From Nocardia flavorosea NBRC 108225 (lineage in GTDB: Bacteria > Actinomycetota > Actinomycetes > Mycobacteriales > Mycobacteriaceae), in the NCBI RefSeq assembly GCF_001613385.1, contig NZ_BDCG01000015.1, forward strand, positions 248,001-312,000: 64,000 nt of DNA. Reading direction: 5' to 3'. This document shows positions 43,771-52,976 of the stretch, piece after piece. Under the pieces are notes generated by a model. It saw only the letters and a program-made list of their open reading frames with translations. It was not told where the DNA came from and did no database searches. Both the position numbers and the translations under genes were made by a program. How positions within the stretch are numbered: the first letter of the stretch is position 1; every line of letters starts with the position of its first letter.

Positions 43771-43948
43771 ACCGGGACCAACCTCCGGGGTCGCGTGGTG
43801 ATTCCGGTCCCGCCGAATCGGTGGCGCAGCCGACGCGGTGGGCTCCGGTGTCGGGTGCGATGTACGACGGTGATTGCAGCTCGGGGTCGCTGACCCGGAT
43901 CCGGGTGCCGGGCTCGAACCGCCGCTCGACGGCCGCGGGTGCGATGGA

Positions 43949-44344
43949 TCAGGTGCGACCGGCCGCGAGGTCGTCCGGTCCGAAAGCATCGCGCAGTAGG
44001 TCCCCCAGTGGAAGCGGGCCCGCGGGATGGTCGATCAAGAGTTCTTTCCCGCCGAACTCGTACAGCACCTGCCGGCAGCGGCCGCACGGCAGCAGGATCT
44101 CTCCCCGTGGATCGCAGACGGATACCGCGATCAGGCGAGCCGGCGACCGGGTGCGCTGGTTGCCGACCAGAACACATTCCGCGCACAAGCCCAGCCCGTA
44201 GGACACGTTTTCCACGTTGCAGCCGATCGAGATCGTTTCCCCGTCCCAGCCGGCCGCTCCCACCGGGAACTCGGAGTAGGGCGCATAGGCCCGGCTCATC
44301 GCCGCGTACGCCTCCGCCCGCAGCCGTGCCCAGTCGATATCCAT
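43949..44344 (-). CDS. cdd: Cytidine deaminase
   Basis: A 131-aa homotetramer-type zinc enzyme: Cys54-Ala-Glu56 and Pro-Cys87-Gly-Arg-Cys90 are the three-cysteine zinc site and catalytic Glu; FPVGAAGWDG and GCNVENVSYG bind substrate. It deaminates (deoxy)cytidine to (deoxy)uridine. Start ATG 44344. It heads the minus-strand pyrimidine salvage cluster. Confidence 0.95.
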   Translation of the reverse strand: MDIDWARLRAEAYAAMSRAYAPYSEFPVGAAGWDGETISIGCNVENVSYGLGLCAECVLVGNQRTRSPARLIAVSVCDPRGEILLPCGRCRQVLYEFGGKELLIDHPAGPLPLGDLLRDAFGPDDLAAGRT

Positions 44345-44656
44345 ACGCGCTCCCGCAGATGTGTGTGGCCGAACCGGTCGGCTTCCATGTCTACCGTTGC
44401 CGCCCCCGCACAGGCCAGCCATTCCGGGCTCACCGGGGCCGACGAGCGTGCGACCGCGCAGCGGCTGCCGGATCGGCATTCAGACCGGGACGAACGCGCA
44501 GTACAGCTGGTCGAGGTTCTGCGAATGTGTAGCTCCGGTTCCGGAAGGTGGCGAGCGAGTGGGTTGCCGGCCCGCAGTGGTGACGCCTACGGGGTCGCGC
44601 CGACCCGGACGCCACCACCGGTGTCGCAGCGCTCGGCTCGGTCCACCACAGCCCCG

Positions 44657-44789
44657 GCGTCACCGACGGCGGCGCCGAGTTCAGCGAGATACGTCAGGTC
44701 CGGCCACCGCTATCGACCGGAGGTGACCATCGGCGGCGCCGAGTTCAGCGAGGCCCGGGGCCGAAACCCCGCGCCGACGGCGTCGGCGC
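44657..44789 (+). repeat. Dispersed repeat, copy 4 (no long hairpin)
   Basis: Two units with the GGCGCCGAGTTCAGCGAG core start at 44671 and 44735 (64 bp). The second runs into GGCCGAAACCCCGCGCCGAC and the perfect hairpin GCGCCGAC-GGC-GTCGGCGC (44771-44789), followed by AAAC. The middle stem-loop is deleted compared with copies 1 and 3. Confidence 0.75.
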
Positions 44790-44878
44790 AAACAACACTG
44801 AAACGCCGTGTTCGGTTCGGAGATATGTAGGGTGCCGGGCCGTCCGGCCCGGCCTCGTGGTCGCCAGGAAGGTGCCGA

Positions 44879-45139
44879 ATGACGCTTCCGAAGTTCCTCA
44901 TCGTCATGGTGTATTCGAAACTGTTGTTGTCCAGGCTCAATGCGTTCGACGAGGTCGAGGTGCAGCTGGAGTACCAGATCGTGCCCGACTACGACGCCGA
45001 TCCCGCGGTGGGCAGGTACCCGGAGAGTGCGCCGGCCAGTCAGGCGCTACTCGGGCATGTGACCGGCGATATCGTCGATACGGAGTTCAACTACGAAGCT
45101 GTGCGGTTGCGGGTGGAGGCGATCGGCGAGGGCGACTGA
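44879..45139 (+). CDS. Small hypothetical protein upstream of sdh
   Basis: An 86-aa protein: MTLPKFLIVMVYSKLLLSRL, then EVEVQLEYQIVPDYDADPAV, and an acidic C-terminus. AGGAAGG lies just before the ATG. No family recognised. It sits alone between the repeat and the long sdh leader. Confidence 0.6.
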   Translation: MTLPKFLIVMVYSKLLLSRLNAFDEVEVQLEYQIVPDYDADPAVGRYPESAPASQALLGHVTGDIVDTEFNYEAVRLRVEAIGEGD

Positions 45140-45745
45140 GCCGTCGCGAGTGGTTCTGCTGCGGCGCCGGGCGGGTCTGTCGTTCCGCCCGGCGCGTGGG
45201 CCGGTGTCACGATTTCCGGAGATCTTTCGCCGGACGGCCGATTCTTCGGCTACTCTCGAGTAACTTGGCTCGTACCACTGAGACATTTTGCACATTGCCC
45301 CGGCGCACAATGGCGACCTCGGCATTGAGAGCATTCGTCGCCGGCGGAAATCGGGCTCCGTTCGCGTGGAATCGTGCCGATTCGGTAAAACCGTTGCCGG
45401 GCAATGAATTACCAGTTGAATACCGGCGCGCGAGATGTTCGGCAGGCCGGGGTGCGCGGGCGTGCGTGACCCGTCGCGTAACGCTGTGGCGGCTCGAGAA
45501 AGGCAACCCTAACCTGCCTGATATCGCTGCAACGCGCGGCACGCCGAATTAGTTCCGCCAATGTGAGGGGATTAGAGTCCAGAACAGATCGGTTACACGT
45601 TCGGCGGCGGCGAGCCCAGCGACCGCGGCCCCGGGATAGGGCCCTGTCACAACCCGGCTGGTGCGTCACCGAATTCCGGCTCCACCGCACCGGTGCCGGG
45701 ATCTGTGACCGGGTCCATCAACGATGTTGGAGGCACCGAGACTCT
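45140..45745. other. 606-bp leader region of the sdh operon
   Basis: No convincing gene. The region is less GC-rich in places and must hold the sdhCDAB promoter. AAAGGCAACCCTAACCTGC (45499-45517) looks like a partial iron-regulator box. GGAGG (45728-45732) lies 13 bases before sdhC. Confidence 0.5.
45499..45517. promoter_or_regulatory. Partial IdeR/DtxR-like iron box
   Basis: Agrees with the 19-bp consensus TTAGGTTAGCCTAACCTAA at 12 positions by hand count; the right half CCTAACCT is exact. About 230 bases before sdhC, whose products need haem and Fe-S clusters. Moderate match only. Confidence 0.35.
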
Positions 45746-46144
45746 ATGGCCACGATAGAAGCTCCGGCTCAGCCGAAGCGTAAAACGCTGTACCGAGGCG
45801 ACCCCGGTATGTGGTCCTGGGCCCTGCACCGGATCACCGGTGTCACGGTCTTCTTCTTCCTGTTCGTGCACGTCCTGGACACCGCGCTGGTCCGGGTCAG
45901 TCCCGAAATCTACGACGAGGCGATCGAGCTCTACAAGACACCGATCGTCGCGCTCATGGAAATGGGCCTGGTCTTCTGCGTGCTGTTCCACGCGCTCAAC
46001 GGTGTGCGGATCATCCTGGTGGACTTCTGGTCGCAGGGGCCGCGCTACCAGAAGCAGATGCTCTGGGGCATCATCGGCCTGCTGGTGGTCCTGCTGGTGC
46101 CCACGATCGGTCGCATGTTCTACCTACTGTTGACGGAGCACTGA
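45746..46144 (+). CDS. sdhC: Succinate dehydrogenase cytochrome b subunit
   Basis: A 132-aa membrane subunit with three hydrophobic helices. SWALHRITGVTVFFFLFVHV carries the conserved His-Arg and haem-ligand His residues; VLFHALNGVRIILVD is the second conserved block. With SdhD it binds haem b and quinone in the membrane and anchors SdhAB. ATG 45746 matches the normal N-terminus. First gene of sdhCDAB. Confidence 0.94.
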   Translation: MATIEAPAQPKRKTLYRGDPGMWSWALHRITGVTVFFFLFVHVLDTALVRVSPEIYDEAIELYKTPIVALMEMGLVFCVLFHALNGVRIILVDFWSQGPRYQKQMLWGIIGLLVVLLVPTIGRMFYLLLTEH

Positions 46145-46147
46145 GCC

Positions 46148-46579
46148 ATGACCGCACCTGTTCTCGGTAAGTCCTACGATCGTCCGGCGAGCCTGGATCT
46201 GCCGCGCTCGCCCCGGGCTCGCACCGGCGGCAACTTCGAGAAGTACGCGTGGCTGTTCATGCGTTTCTCCGGTGTCGCCCTGATCGTGCTGGTCCTCGGA
46301 CATATGGCGATCATGTTGCTGCTCGACGGTGGCGTGAAACGGTTGAACTTCGCGTTCGTCGCCGGCCGCTGGGCGAGCCCGTTCTGGCAGATCTGGGATC
46401 TGGCCATGCTGTGGCTGGCGCAATTGCACGGCGCCAACGGACTGCGCACCGTGATCGCGGACTACTCGCGCAAGGATTCGACCCGCTTCTGGCTGAACAC
46501 GCTGCTGGTGCTGTCGATGATCCTGATCATGGGCGTGGGCACCTACGTCATCTTCACCTTCGACCCCAACATCAGTTAG
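46148..46579 (+). CDS. sdhD: Succinate dehydrogenase membrane anchor subunit
   Basis: A 143-aa subunit starting three bases after sdhC. Three membrane helices, with WLFMRFSGVALIVLVLGHMA (Arg and His for quinone/haem) and AQLHGANGLRTVIADY as the conserved blocks. It completes the membrane part of complex II. Confidence 0.94.
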   Translation: MTAPVLGKSYDRPASLDLPRSPRARTGGNFEKYAWLFMRFSGVALIVLVLGHMAIMLLLDGGVKRLNFAFVAGRWASPFWQIWDLAMLWLAQLHGANGLRTVIADYSRKDSTRFWLNTLLVLSMILIMGVGTYVIFTFDPNIS

Positions 46580-46594
46580 GAACGGCCCCCTCGC

Positions 46595-48424
46595 ATGAGT
46601 GAGCGCAGCGAACGAATCGACGCCGCAGGTGAGAGCGGCGAACGAACCAGCGAAAAAGTTGTGTCTCGGCCTGTTCAGGAGCACCGCTACGACGTCGTGA
46701 TCGTCGGCGCCGGTGGCGCGGGTATGCGGGCGGCCATCGAGGCCGGCCCCCGGGCGCGTACCGCGGTGCTGACCAAGCTGTACCCCACCCGTAGTCACAC
46801 CGGCGCGGCTCAGGGCGGTATGTGCGCGGCCCTGGCCAATGTCGAAGAGGACAACTGGGAGTGGCACACCTTCGACACGGTCAAGGGTGGCGACTACCTG
46901 GTCGACCAGGACGCGGCGGAGATCATGGCCAAAGAGGCCATCGACGCGGTACTGGACCTGGAGAAGATGGGCCTGCCGTTCAACCGCACGCCCGAGGGCA
47001 AGATCGACCAGCGCCGGTTCGGCGGGCACACCCGTGACCACGGCAAGGCCCCGGTGCGGCGTGCCTGCTACGCGGCCGACCGCACCGGTCACATGATCCT
47101 GCAGACGCTGTATCAGAACTGCGTCAAGCACGACGTGGAGTTCTACAACGAGTTCTACGTGCTCGACCTGGTGATGACCGATACCGAGCGCGGTCCGGTC
47201 GCCACCGGTGTGGTCGCCTACGAGCTGGCCACCGGTGAACTGCACGTGTTCCACGCCAAGTCGATCGTCTTCGCCACCGGCGGTTCCGGCCGGATGTACA
47301 AGACCACCTCCAATGCGCATACGCTCACCGGCGACGGTATGGCGATCGTGTTCCGCAAGGGCCTGCCGCTCGAGGATATGGAATTCCACCAGTTCCATCC
47401 GACGGGCCTGGCCGGGCTCGGCATCCTCATCTCCGAGGCGGTTCGCGGTGAGGGCGGCATCCTGCGCAATGTCGACGGCGAGCGGTTCATGGAACGCTAC
47501 GCGCCCACCATCAAGGATCTCGCGCCGCGCGATATCGTCGCCCGTTCCATGGTGCTCGAGGTGCTCGAGGGCCGCGGCGCAGGTCCGAACAAGGACTACG
47601 TCTACATCGACGTGACCCACCTCGGCGAGGACGTGCTCGAGGAGAAACTGCCCGATATCACCGAGTTCGCCCGTACCTACCTGGGTGTGGATCCGGTGAA
47701 GGAACTGGTGCCGGTCTTCCCGACCTGCCACTACGTGATGGGCGGTATCCCCACCCGCATCCAAGGTGAGGTACTGCGCAACAACACCGATATCGTCCCC
47801 GGCCTGTATGCCGCCGGTGAATGCGCCTGTGTCTCCGTGCACGGCGCCAACCGGCTCGGCACCAACTCGCTGCTCGATATCAACGTATTCGGCCGCCGCG
47901 CCGGAATCGCGGCCGCCGAATACGCGCAGCGCGCCGAATTCGTCGAGATGCCGGAGAATCCCGCGCAGATGGTGCAGGACTGGCTCTCGCTGATCCTGTC
48001 CGACCACGGCAACGAGCGGGTCGCCGATATCCGCACCGAATTGCAGCGGTCGATGGACAACAACGCCTCGGTGTTCCGCACCGAGGACACGCTCAAGCAG
48101 GCCCTCACCGATATTCACGCGCTCAAGGAGCGGTACGCCCGGATTACGGTGCAGGACAAGGGCAAACGCTACAACAGTGATCTGCTCGAGGCTCTGGAGC
48201 TGGGCTTCCTGCTGGAGCTGGCCGAAGTCACGGTGGTCGGCGCGCTCAACCGCAAGGAATCGCGTGGCGGTCACGCCCGCGAGGACTACCCGGACCGCGA
48301 CGATGTGAACTTCATGCGGCACACGATGGCCTACAAGGAAGGCGCGGATCTCCTCTCGGATATCCGGCTGGACTTCAAGCCGGTGGTGCAGACCCGTTAC
48401 GAGCCGATGGAGCGTAAGTACTGA
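46595..48424 (+). CDS. sdhA: Succinate dehydrogenase flavoprotein subunit
   Basis: A 609-aa FAD subunit oxidising succinate to fumarate. VVIVGAGGAGMRAAIEAG binds FAD; RSHTGAAQGGM has the FAD-linked His region; HPTGLAGLGILISEAVRGEG and GANRLGTNSLLDI are the active-site and capping motifs. The N-terminal 22 residues (MSERSERIDAAGESGERTSE) are extra relative to the mycobacterial protein and come from a GAGCGCAGCGAACGAATC-type repeated sequence; GTG 46662 (VSRPVQEHRYDVV) is an alternative start nearer the family norm. Confidence 0.94.
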   Translation: MSERSERIDAAGESGERTSEKVVSRPVQEHRYDVVIVGAGGAGMRAAIEAGPRARTAVLTKLYPTRSHTGAAQGGMCAALANVEEDNWEWHTFDTVKGGDYLVDQDAAEIMAKEAIDAVLDLEKMGLPFNRTPEGKIDQRRFGGHTRDHGKAPVRRACYAADRTGHMILQTLYQNCVKHDVEFYNEFYVLDLVMTDTERGPVATGVVAYELATGELHVFHAKSIVFATGGSGRMYKTTSNAHTLTGDGMAIVFRKGLPLEDMEFHQFHPTGLAGLGILISEAVRGEGGILRNVDGERFMERYAPTIKDLAPRDIVARSMVLEVLEGRGAGPNKDYVYIDVTHLGEDVLEEKLPDITEFARTYLGVDPVKELVPVFPTCHYVMGGIPTRIQGEVLRNNTDIVPGLYAAGECACVSVHGANRLGTNSLLDINVFGRRAGIAAAEYAQRAEFVEMPENPAQMVQDWLSLILSDHGNERVADIRTELQRSMDNNASVFRTEDTLKQALTDIHALKERYARITVQDKGKRYNSDLLEALELGFLLELAEVTVVGALNRKESRGGHAREDYPDRDDVNFMRHTMAYKEGADLLSDIRLDFKPVVQTRYEPMERKY

Positions 48425-49197
48425 TGACCGCTGTAGCCGAAAAGCCCGCAGCCGCGAACCCGGCGCCGGTGCCCGAGGGGTCGACCATGATCACCGTCAA
48501 GGTGGCGCGGTTCAACCCGGAGGACGGGCAGGGCCAGCACTGGGAGTCGTTCCAGGTACCGGCGCTGCCGACGGACCGTTTCCTGAACGTCCTCATCTAC
48601 ATCAAGTCGTACCTGGACGGCACGCTCACCTTCCGGCGCTCCTGCGCTCACGGTGTGTGCGGGTCGGACGCGATGCGGATCAACGGCGTCAACCGGCTGG
48701 CCTGCAAGGTCCTGATGAAGGATATGCTGCCGAAGAACGGTAAGCCGGTCACGATCTCCGTCGAGCCGATCCGCGGCCTGCCGGTGGAGAAGGATCTGAT
48801 CGTCGATATGGAACCGTTCTTCGACGCGTTCCGGGCGGTGAAGCCCTACCTGATGACCTCCGGTAACGAGCCCACCTTCGAGCGGATCCAGAGCCAGGCC
48901 GACCGTGCCCGGTTCGACGACACCACCAAATGCATCCTGTGTGCCTGCTGCACCACCTCGTGCCCGGTGTACTGGCACGATGGCAGCTATTTCGGCCCGG
49001 CCGCGATCGTGAACGCGCACCGTTTCATCTTCGACAGCCGCGACGAGGGCGCCCGGGAGCGTCTGGACATCCTCAACGAGGTCGACGGGGTGTGGCGTTG
49101 CCGCACCACCTTCAACTGCACCGATGCCTGCCCGCGCGGTATCGAGGTCACCAAGGCGATTCAGGAAGTCAAGCGCGCGCTGTTGTTCGCGCGCTGA
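48424..49197 (+). CDS. sdhB: Succinate dehydrogenase iron-sulfur subunit
   Basis: A 257-aa subunit whose ATG shares one base with the sdhA stop (TGATG). Cysteine clusters are SCAHGVCGSDAMRINGVNRL and C for [2Fe-2S], CILCACCTTSCPVYW for [4Fe-4S], and CTDACPRGIEV for the third centre. It passes electrons from SdhA to quinone. The operon ends in a strong terminator. Confidence 0.95.
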   Translation: MTAVAEKPAAANPAPVPEGSTMITVKVARFNPEDGQGQHWESFQVPALPTDRFLNVLIYIKSYLDGTLTFRRSCAHGVCGSDAMRINGVNRLACKVLMKDMLPKNGKPVTISVEPIRGLPVEKDLIVDMEPFFDAFRAVKPYLMTSGNEPTFERIQSQADRARFDDTTKCILCACCTTSCPVYWHDGSYFGPAAIVNAHRFIFDSRDEGARERLDILNEVDGVWRCRTTFNCTDACPRGIEVTKAIQEVKRALLFAR

Positions 49198-49213
49198 GTC
49201 GTTGTCCTCGCAT

Positions 49214-49244
49214 CCGCCCCCGTGTCCTGCACGGGGGCGGTTTT
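49214..49244 (+). terminator. Rho-independent terminator after sdhB
   Basis: Perfect 11-bp stem CCGCCCCCGTG / CACGGGGGCGG, loop TCCTG, then TTTTG. Typical intrinsic terminator. Confidence 0.93.
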
Positions 49245-49257
49245 GTATTCCCGGCCG

Positions 49258-49299
49258 TTAGGATTTCGCCACACGAACTTGATAATTCGGGCACCCGAA
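49258..49299 (+). promoter_or_regulatory. Promoter with metal-regulator-like palindrome
   Basis: -35-like TTAGGA (49258-49263), 17-bp spacer, -10 GATAAT (49281-49286), then the palindrome TTCGGG-CA-CCCGAA (49286-49299) over the predicted start site. It precedes the metal ABC operon, so an MntR/DtxR-type or Zur-type repressor is likely; the operon's ligand pattern favours manganese. Confidence 0.6.
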
Positions 49300-49332
49300 C
49301 TTACCATTTCGACTGGAAGGCGGTGGTTCGGC

Positions 49333-50250
49333 ATGCGGGTATTTCTCCGGCTCACCGCTGTATTGGCGGTCTGCGCAACAGCGGTCGTGCTCACCGCCTG
49401 CCAGAACTTCCACCTACCCCGCGACGGGAAACCGGTCGTGGTCACCACCTTCACCGTGCTGGCCGATATCGCCACCAATATCGCGGGCGAACACCTCGAG
49501 GTGCAGTCGCTCACCAAACCCGGTTCGGAGATCCACGGCTACGAACCGACCCCCGGCGATATCAAACGCGCTGCCAAAGCCGATCTCATCCTCGACAACG
49601 GGATGAACCTGGAGGCCTGGTTCGGCCAGTTCGTCGCCGACCTCGACGCCGAGCACGTCACCGTGAGCGAGGGTGTGGCCTCGGTACCGATCACCTCCGA
49701 CGCCTACGCGGGCAAACCCAACCCGCACGCCTGGATGTCCCCGCTCAACGTCCAGACCTATGCCGACAACATGGTGGACGCCTTCACCCGCCTCGCACCC
49801 GAACACGGCGCCGTGTTCCGCGCCAACGGTGACAGCTACAAACTCCGGTTACAGCAGGTGCACGACGAACTGGTCGCCGAACTCCGCGATCTTCCGCGCC
49901 GGCAGCGCGCCCTGGTGACCTGCGAAGGCGCGTTCTCGTACCTGGCTCGCGACGCGGGCCTGTCGGAGGCCTATATCTGGCCGGTCAATGCCGAACAGCA
50001 AGCCACACCGCAACAGATCACCCGGGTGATCGAATACGTCCGCGACAATCAGGTGCCCGCGGTGTTCTGCGAATCCACCGTCTCCGACGCGCCGATGCAG
50101 CGGGTCGTCGAGGCCACGGGCGCGCGGTTCGGCGGTGTCCTCTATGTGGACTCGCTGTCCGCAGCCGACGGTCCGGTGCCGACCTATCTGGACCTGATCC
50201 GCCACGATGCCGAAACCATCGCCGCCGCACTCACCGGGAGCCGGTCATGA
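49333..50250 (+). CDS. Metal ABC transporter substrate-binding lipoprotein (Mn type)
   Basis: A 305-aa cluster A-I binding protein with a lipoprotein signal (LTAC, Cys about 23). Putative metal ligands are His in SEIHGYEPTPGD, His in KPNPHAWMSP, Glu in VTCEGAFSYLARD and Asp in LYVDSLSAADGP. The His-His-Glu-Asp set and lack of the His-rich loop of zinc binders point to Mn(II) or Fe(II). ATG 49333 begins the signal peptide. First gene of a three-gene operon with overlap to the ATPase. Confidence 0.9.
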   Translation: MRVFLRLTAVLAVCATAVVLTACQNFHLPRDGKPVVVTTFTVLADIATNIAGEHLEVQSLTKPGSEIHGYEPTPGDIKRAAKADLILDNGMNLEAWFGQFVADLDAEHVTVSEGVASVPITSDAYAGKPNPHAWMSPLNVQTYADNMVDAFTRLAPEHGAVFRANGDSYKLRLQQVHDELVAELRDLPRRQRALVTCEGAFSYLARDAGLSEAYIWPVNAEQQATPQQITRVIEYVRDNQVPAVFCESTVSDAPMQRVVEATGARFGGVLYVDSLSAADGPVPTYLDLIRHDAETIAAALTGSRS

Positions 50251-50981
50251 CAATCCCCGCGATCGAAGTCGATGGCGTCACCGTCTACTACGGCGAGGTA
50301 CAGGCCCTGGACGGGGTCCGGCTCGCGGTGGACCCCGGCCGCGTGTGTGCGTTGATCGGAATGAACGGCTCGGGTAAATCCACGCTGTTCAAAACGCTGA
50401 TGGGCATGATCGTCCCGGACCGCGGCACCGTCCGCATCAGCGGTGAGAAACCCGCGATGGCACGCCGCTTCGGTGCGCTCGGCTATGTCCCGCAGAGTGA
50501 AGCGGTGGACTGGTCGTTCCCACTGTCGGTCCGCGATGTGGTGACCACCGGCCGCTACGGCCGGATGGGGTTCACCCGGCGCGTGAGCCGTACGGACCGG
50601 GCAGCGGTGGACGAGGCGCTGGAGCGGGTCGAGCTGACCGATCTCGCGGATCGGCAGATCGGCCGGCTCTCCGGCGGCCAGCGCAAACGCGCCTTCGTGG
50701 CCCGGGGGATCGCGCAGGGCGCACGGGTCCTCCTGCTCGACGAACCGTTCGCGGGTGTGGACAAACGCTCTGAGGCGACGATCACCGGATTGCTGCGGGA
50801 ACTGGCCGCCGGCGGGGCGACGGTCCTGATCTCCACCCACGACCTGCATGCTTTGCCGGGACTCGCCGACGAGGCGGCGCTGCTCATGCACCGGGTGCTG
50901 GTGCACGGCAGCACCGAGGAGGCCCTGCGACCGGAGAATCTCGCGCTGGCGTTCGGACTCGACGTACTGGAACAACGTTGA
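50247..50981 (+). CDS. Metal ABC transporter ATP-binding protein
   Basis: A 244-aa ABC ATPase. Walker A GMNGSGKS (38-45), signature LSGGQRKRAFVARG, Walker B RVLLLDEPFAGVD and the switch His (ISTHDLHALP) are intact. It overlaps the binding-protein gene (ATGA) and powers uptake through the next-encoded permease. Confidence 0.94.
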   Translation: MTIPAIEVDGVTVYYGEVQALDGVRLAVDPGRVCALIGMNGSGKSTLFKTLMGMIVPDRGTVRISGEKPAMARRFGALGYVPQSEAVDWSFPLSVRDVVTTGRYGRMGFTRRVSRTDRAAVDEALERVELTDLADRQIGRLSGGQRKRAFVARGIAQGARVLLLDEPFAGVDKRSEATITGLLRELAAGGATVLISTHDLHALPGLADEAALLMHRVLVHGSTEEALRPENLALAFGLDVLEQR

Positions 50982-51018
50982 CTTCCGCCCGGGCCGGCGG
51001 TTTCCTCGGAGCAATCAG

Positions 51019-51933
51019 GTGAGTGTCATGGATATTGTGGAATTCCTGCTCGAACCGCTGCGGTACGCCTTCATGGTCCGTGCGTTGATCACGAGCCTGG
51101 TCGCCGCGATCGTCTGCGGTCTGCTCTCGTGCTGGCTGGTGCTGGTCGGCTGGTCGCTCATGGGCGACGCGGTGTCGCACGCCGTACTGCCCGGGGTGGT
51201 GCTCGCCTATATCGCCGGGGTCCCGTTCGCCGTCGGCGCGGTGATCTTCGGCTTCCTGGCCGTGGCACTGATCGGCCTGGTCCGCGATACCAGCCGGGTG
51301 AAAGAGGATGCCGCCATCGGCATCGTATTCACCACCCTGTTCGCCTTCGGCCTGGTACTGATCTCGGTGACACCCAGCGATACCGACCTCAACCACATCA
51401 TCTTCGGCAATATCCTCGGCGTCGGTCCGGACGAGTTGGTGCAGATCGCCGTACTGGCCGCATTCGTCTTCGTGGTTCTCGTCCTCAAACGACGCGATTT
51501 CACGCTGTACGCCTTCGACCGTATCCACGCCTACGCCATCGGCCTGAATCCGCGCGTACTCGGCGCGACGCTTCTCGGCCTGCTCGCGCTGACAGCGGTC
51601 GTGGCGTTGCAGGCCGTCGGAGTGGTTCTGGTGGTGGCCATGCTGATCATCCCGGGCGCCACCGCCTACCTGCTCACCGATCGGTTCGGCCGGATGCTGG
51701 TGCTGGCCCCGGTCATTTCGGCGCTCTGTGCCCTCACCGGCCTCTACATCAGCTATTACGCCGATACTGCACCCGGTGCGACCATGGTTCTCGCGCAGGG
51801 CACGGTATTCACCGCGGTCTATCTGTTCGCACCCCGGCAGGGGCTCATCGGCTCCCGTCTGATGATCGCGCGCCGCCGCGCCCGCGACGGCAGGCCGACG
51901 GTCGCCGAGGACGCATCCGGTCTACCTGGTTAG
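51019..51933 (+). CDS. Metal ABC transporter permease
   Basis: A 304-aa permease of the ABC-3 family with about eight membrane helices. GWSLMGDAVSHAVLPGVVLA and GVVLVVAMLIIPGATAYLLT are the family motifs facing the ATPase and pore. GTG 51019 has GGAG 7 bases upstream; ATG 51028, three codons later, is equally usable. Third gene of the operon. Confidence 0.92.
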   Translation: MSVMDIVEFLLEPLRYAFMVRALITSLVAAIVCGLLSCWLVLVGWSLMGDAVSHAVLPGVVLAYIAGVPFAVGAVIFGFLAVALIGLVRDTSRVKEDAAIGIVFTTLFAFGLVLISVTPSDTDLNHIIFGNILGVGPDELVQIAVLAAFVFVVLVLKRRDFTLYAFDRIHAYAIGLNPRVLGATLLGLLALTAVVALQAVGVVLVVAMLIIPGATAYLLTDRFGRMLVLAPVISALCALTGLYISYYADTAPGATMVLAQGTVFTAVYLFAPRQGLIGSRLMIARRRARDGRPTVAEDASGLPG

Positions 51934-52224
51934 CCACAGACGGTCCGACGTGTTCTCAGCGGGCCGATGGCTCCATGCGTCCTCGTGCGCAGGAGCCACT
52001 CGGCAGCCTGCGGTGATTCCGAGACCGGCCACCGGGGCAAGCGGTGCCGGTCCTACGGCGTTCGTATCCGTGAGTCACCAGCATGCGGGAGTGGCCGGAG
52101 TGCATGCCGGTCGCCGATCCACGGGCCGTTGCGGTCGCCGCGCTGTCCGGCTCTACCAGGCGTTACCCCGGTGATGGGACGGGGGTGCTACGTGTATGAC
52201 GAACAGGCCACTCAGCAGAAGGGA

Positions 52225-52908
52225 TCACCGGTCCGGCTCCTCGAGTGGCGCAGCGCGGCGCCAATCCTCACCGGCCAGCACCACATGGTCCAGAAATCGC
52301 AGGCCGACGGTATGTGCTGCCGCGGCGAGCACACTGCTGGCGCGCCGGTCGTCGAGACTGGGGGAGGGATCGCCGGAAGGGTGATTGTGTACGAGGGCGA
52401 AGGCACGACCGTCGTTGCGCAGCACGGTGTTGAGGATTTCGCGCACCGGCACCGCGACCTCGTCGATCGCGCCCTCGGCCACGAATACCGATCGCCGCAG
52501 CCGATTGCGCGAATCACAGACCAGCACGAGCAGCCGCTCGACCCGCGCCCCGGCGAACAGTGGAGCGGCCGCCAGCGCAACATCCTCGGCGCGCAACAGC
52601 GGTGGCGCGGGCACCGGGCCGAGCCGGGCGCGGGCGGCGAGTTGGAAGGCGGCGATGATCGCGGCGGCCTTGGCGGTGCCCACACCGCCGAGGCGGGCGA
52701 GCTCCTCCGGACGTGCCGAGGACAATCCGGTTACTCCGCCGAATTCGGCGAGCAGGGTGAAGGCCAGTTCGACCGCGCTCGCCCCGCGTCTGCCCTGACC
52801 GAGCAGCAGTGCCAGTAGTTCGCCGTCGTTCAGCGCCTGCGGGCCCAGTGCGTACAGCCGCTCACGTGGACGCTGGGTGACAGGCAGATCGGTGATCGGT
52901 ACGGACAT
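52225..52908 (-). CDS. radC: RadC family JAB-domain protein
   Basis: A 227-aa protein. An N-terminal helix-hairpin-helix-like part (LARLGGVGTAKAAAIIAAFQ) precedes the JAB/MPN domain whose metal site is HNHPSGD (174-180), with DHVVLAGE further on. RadC was named for DNA repair, but a general repair role is disputed. It stands alone between the metal transporter and an antitoxin-like gene. Start ATG 52908. Confidence 0.92.
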   Translation of the reverse strand: MSVPITDLPVTQRPRERLYALGPQALNDGELLALLLGQGRRGASAVELAFTLLAEFGGVTGLSSARPEELARLGGVGTAKAAAIIAAFQLAARARLGPVPAPPLLRAEDVALAAAPLFAGARVERLLVLVCDSRNRLRRSVFVAEGAIDEVAVPVREILNTVLRNDGRAFALVHNHPSGDPSPSLDDRRASSVLAAAAHTVGLRFLDHVVLAGEDWRRAAPLEEPDR

Positions 52909-52976
52909 GATTCCCCCTCCGGACTCCGTATGCCCGGATCATGCCAAGGGGTACCGACAGTTCGCGTTGCGCGCCG

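Noticed and set aside
44382..44830. Plus-strand frame MSTVAAPAQASHSGLTGADE... divergent from cdd
   Set aside because: It runs through the dispersed repeat, is low-complexity and has no ribosome site.
46124..48322. 732-codon frame antisense to sdhA
   Set aside because: His/Asp/Val-rich antisense product of a GC-rich conserved gene.
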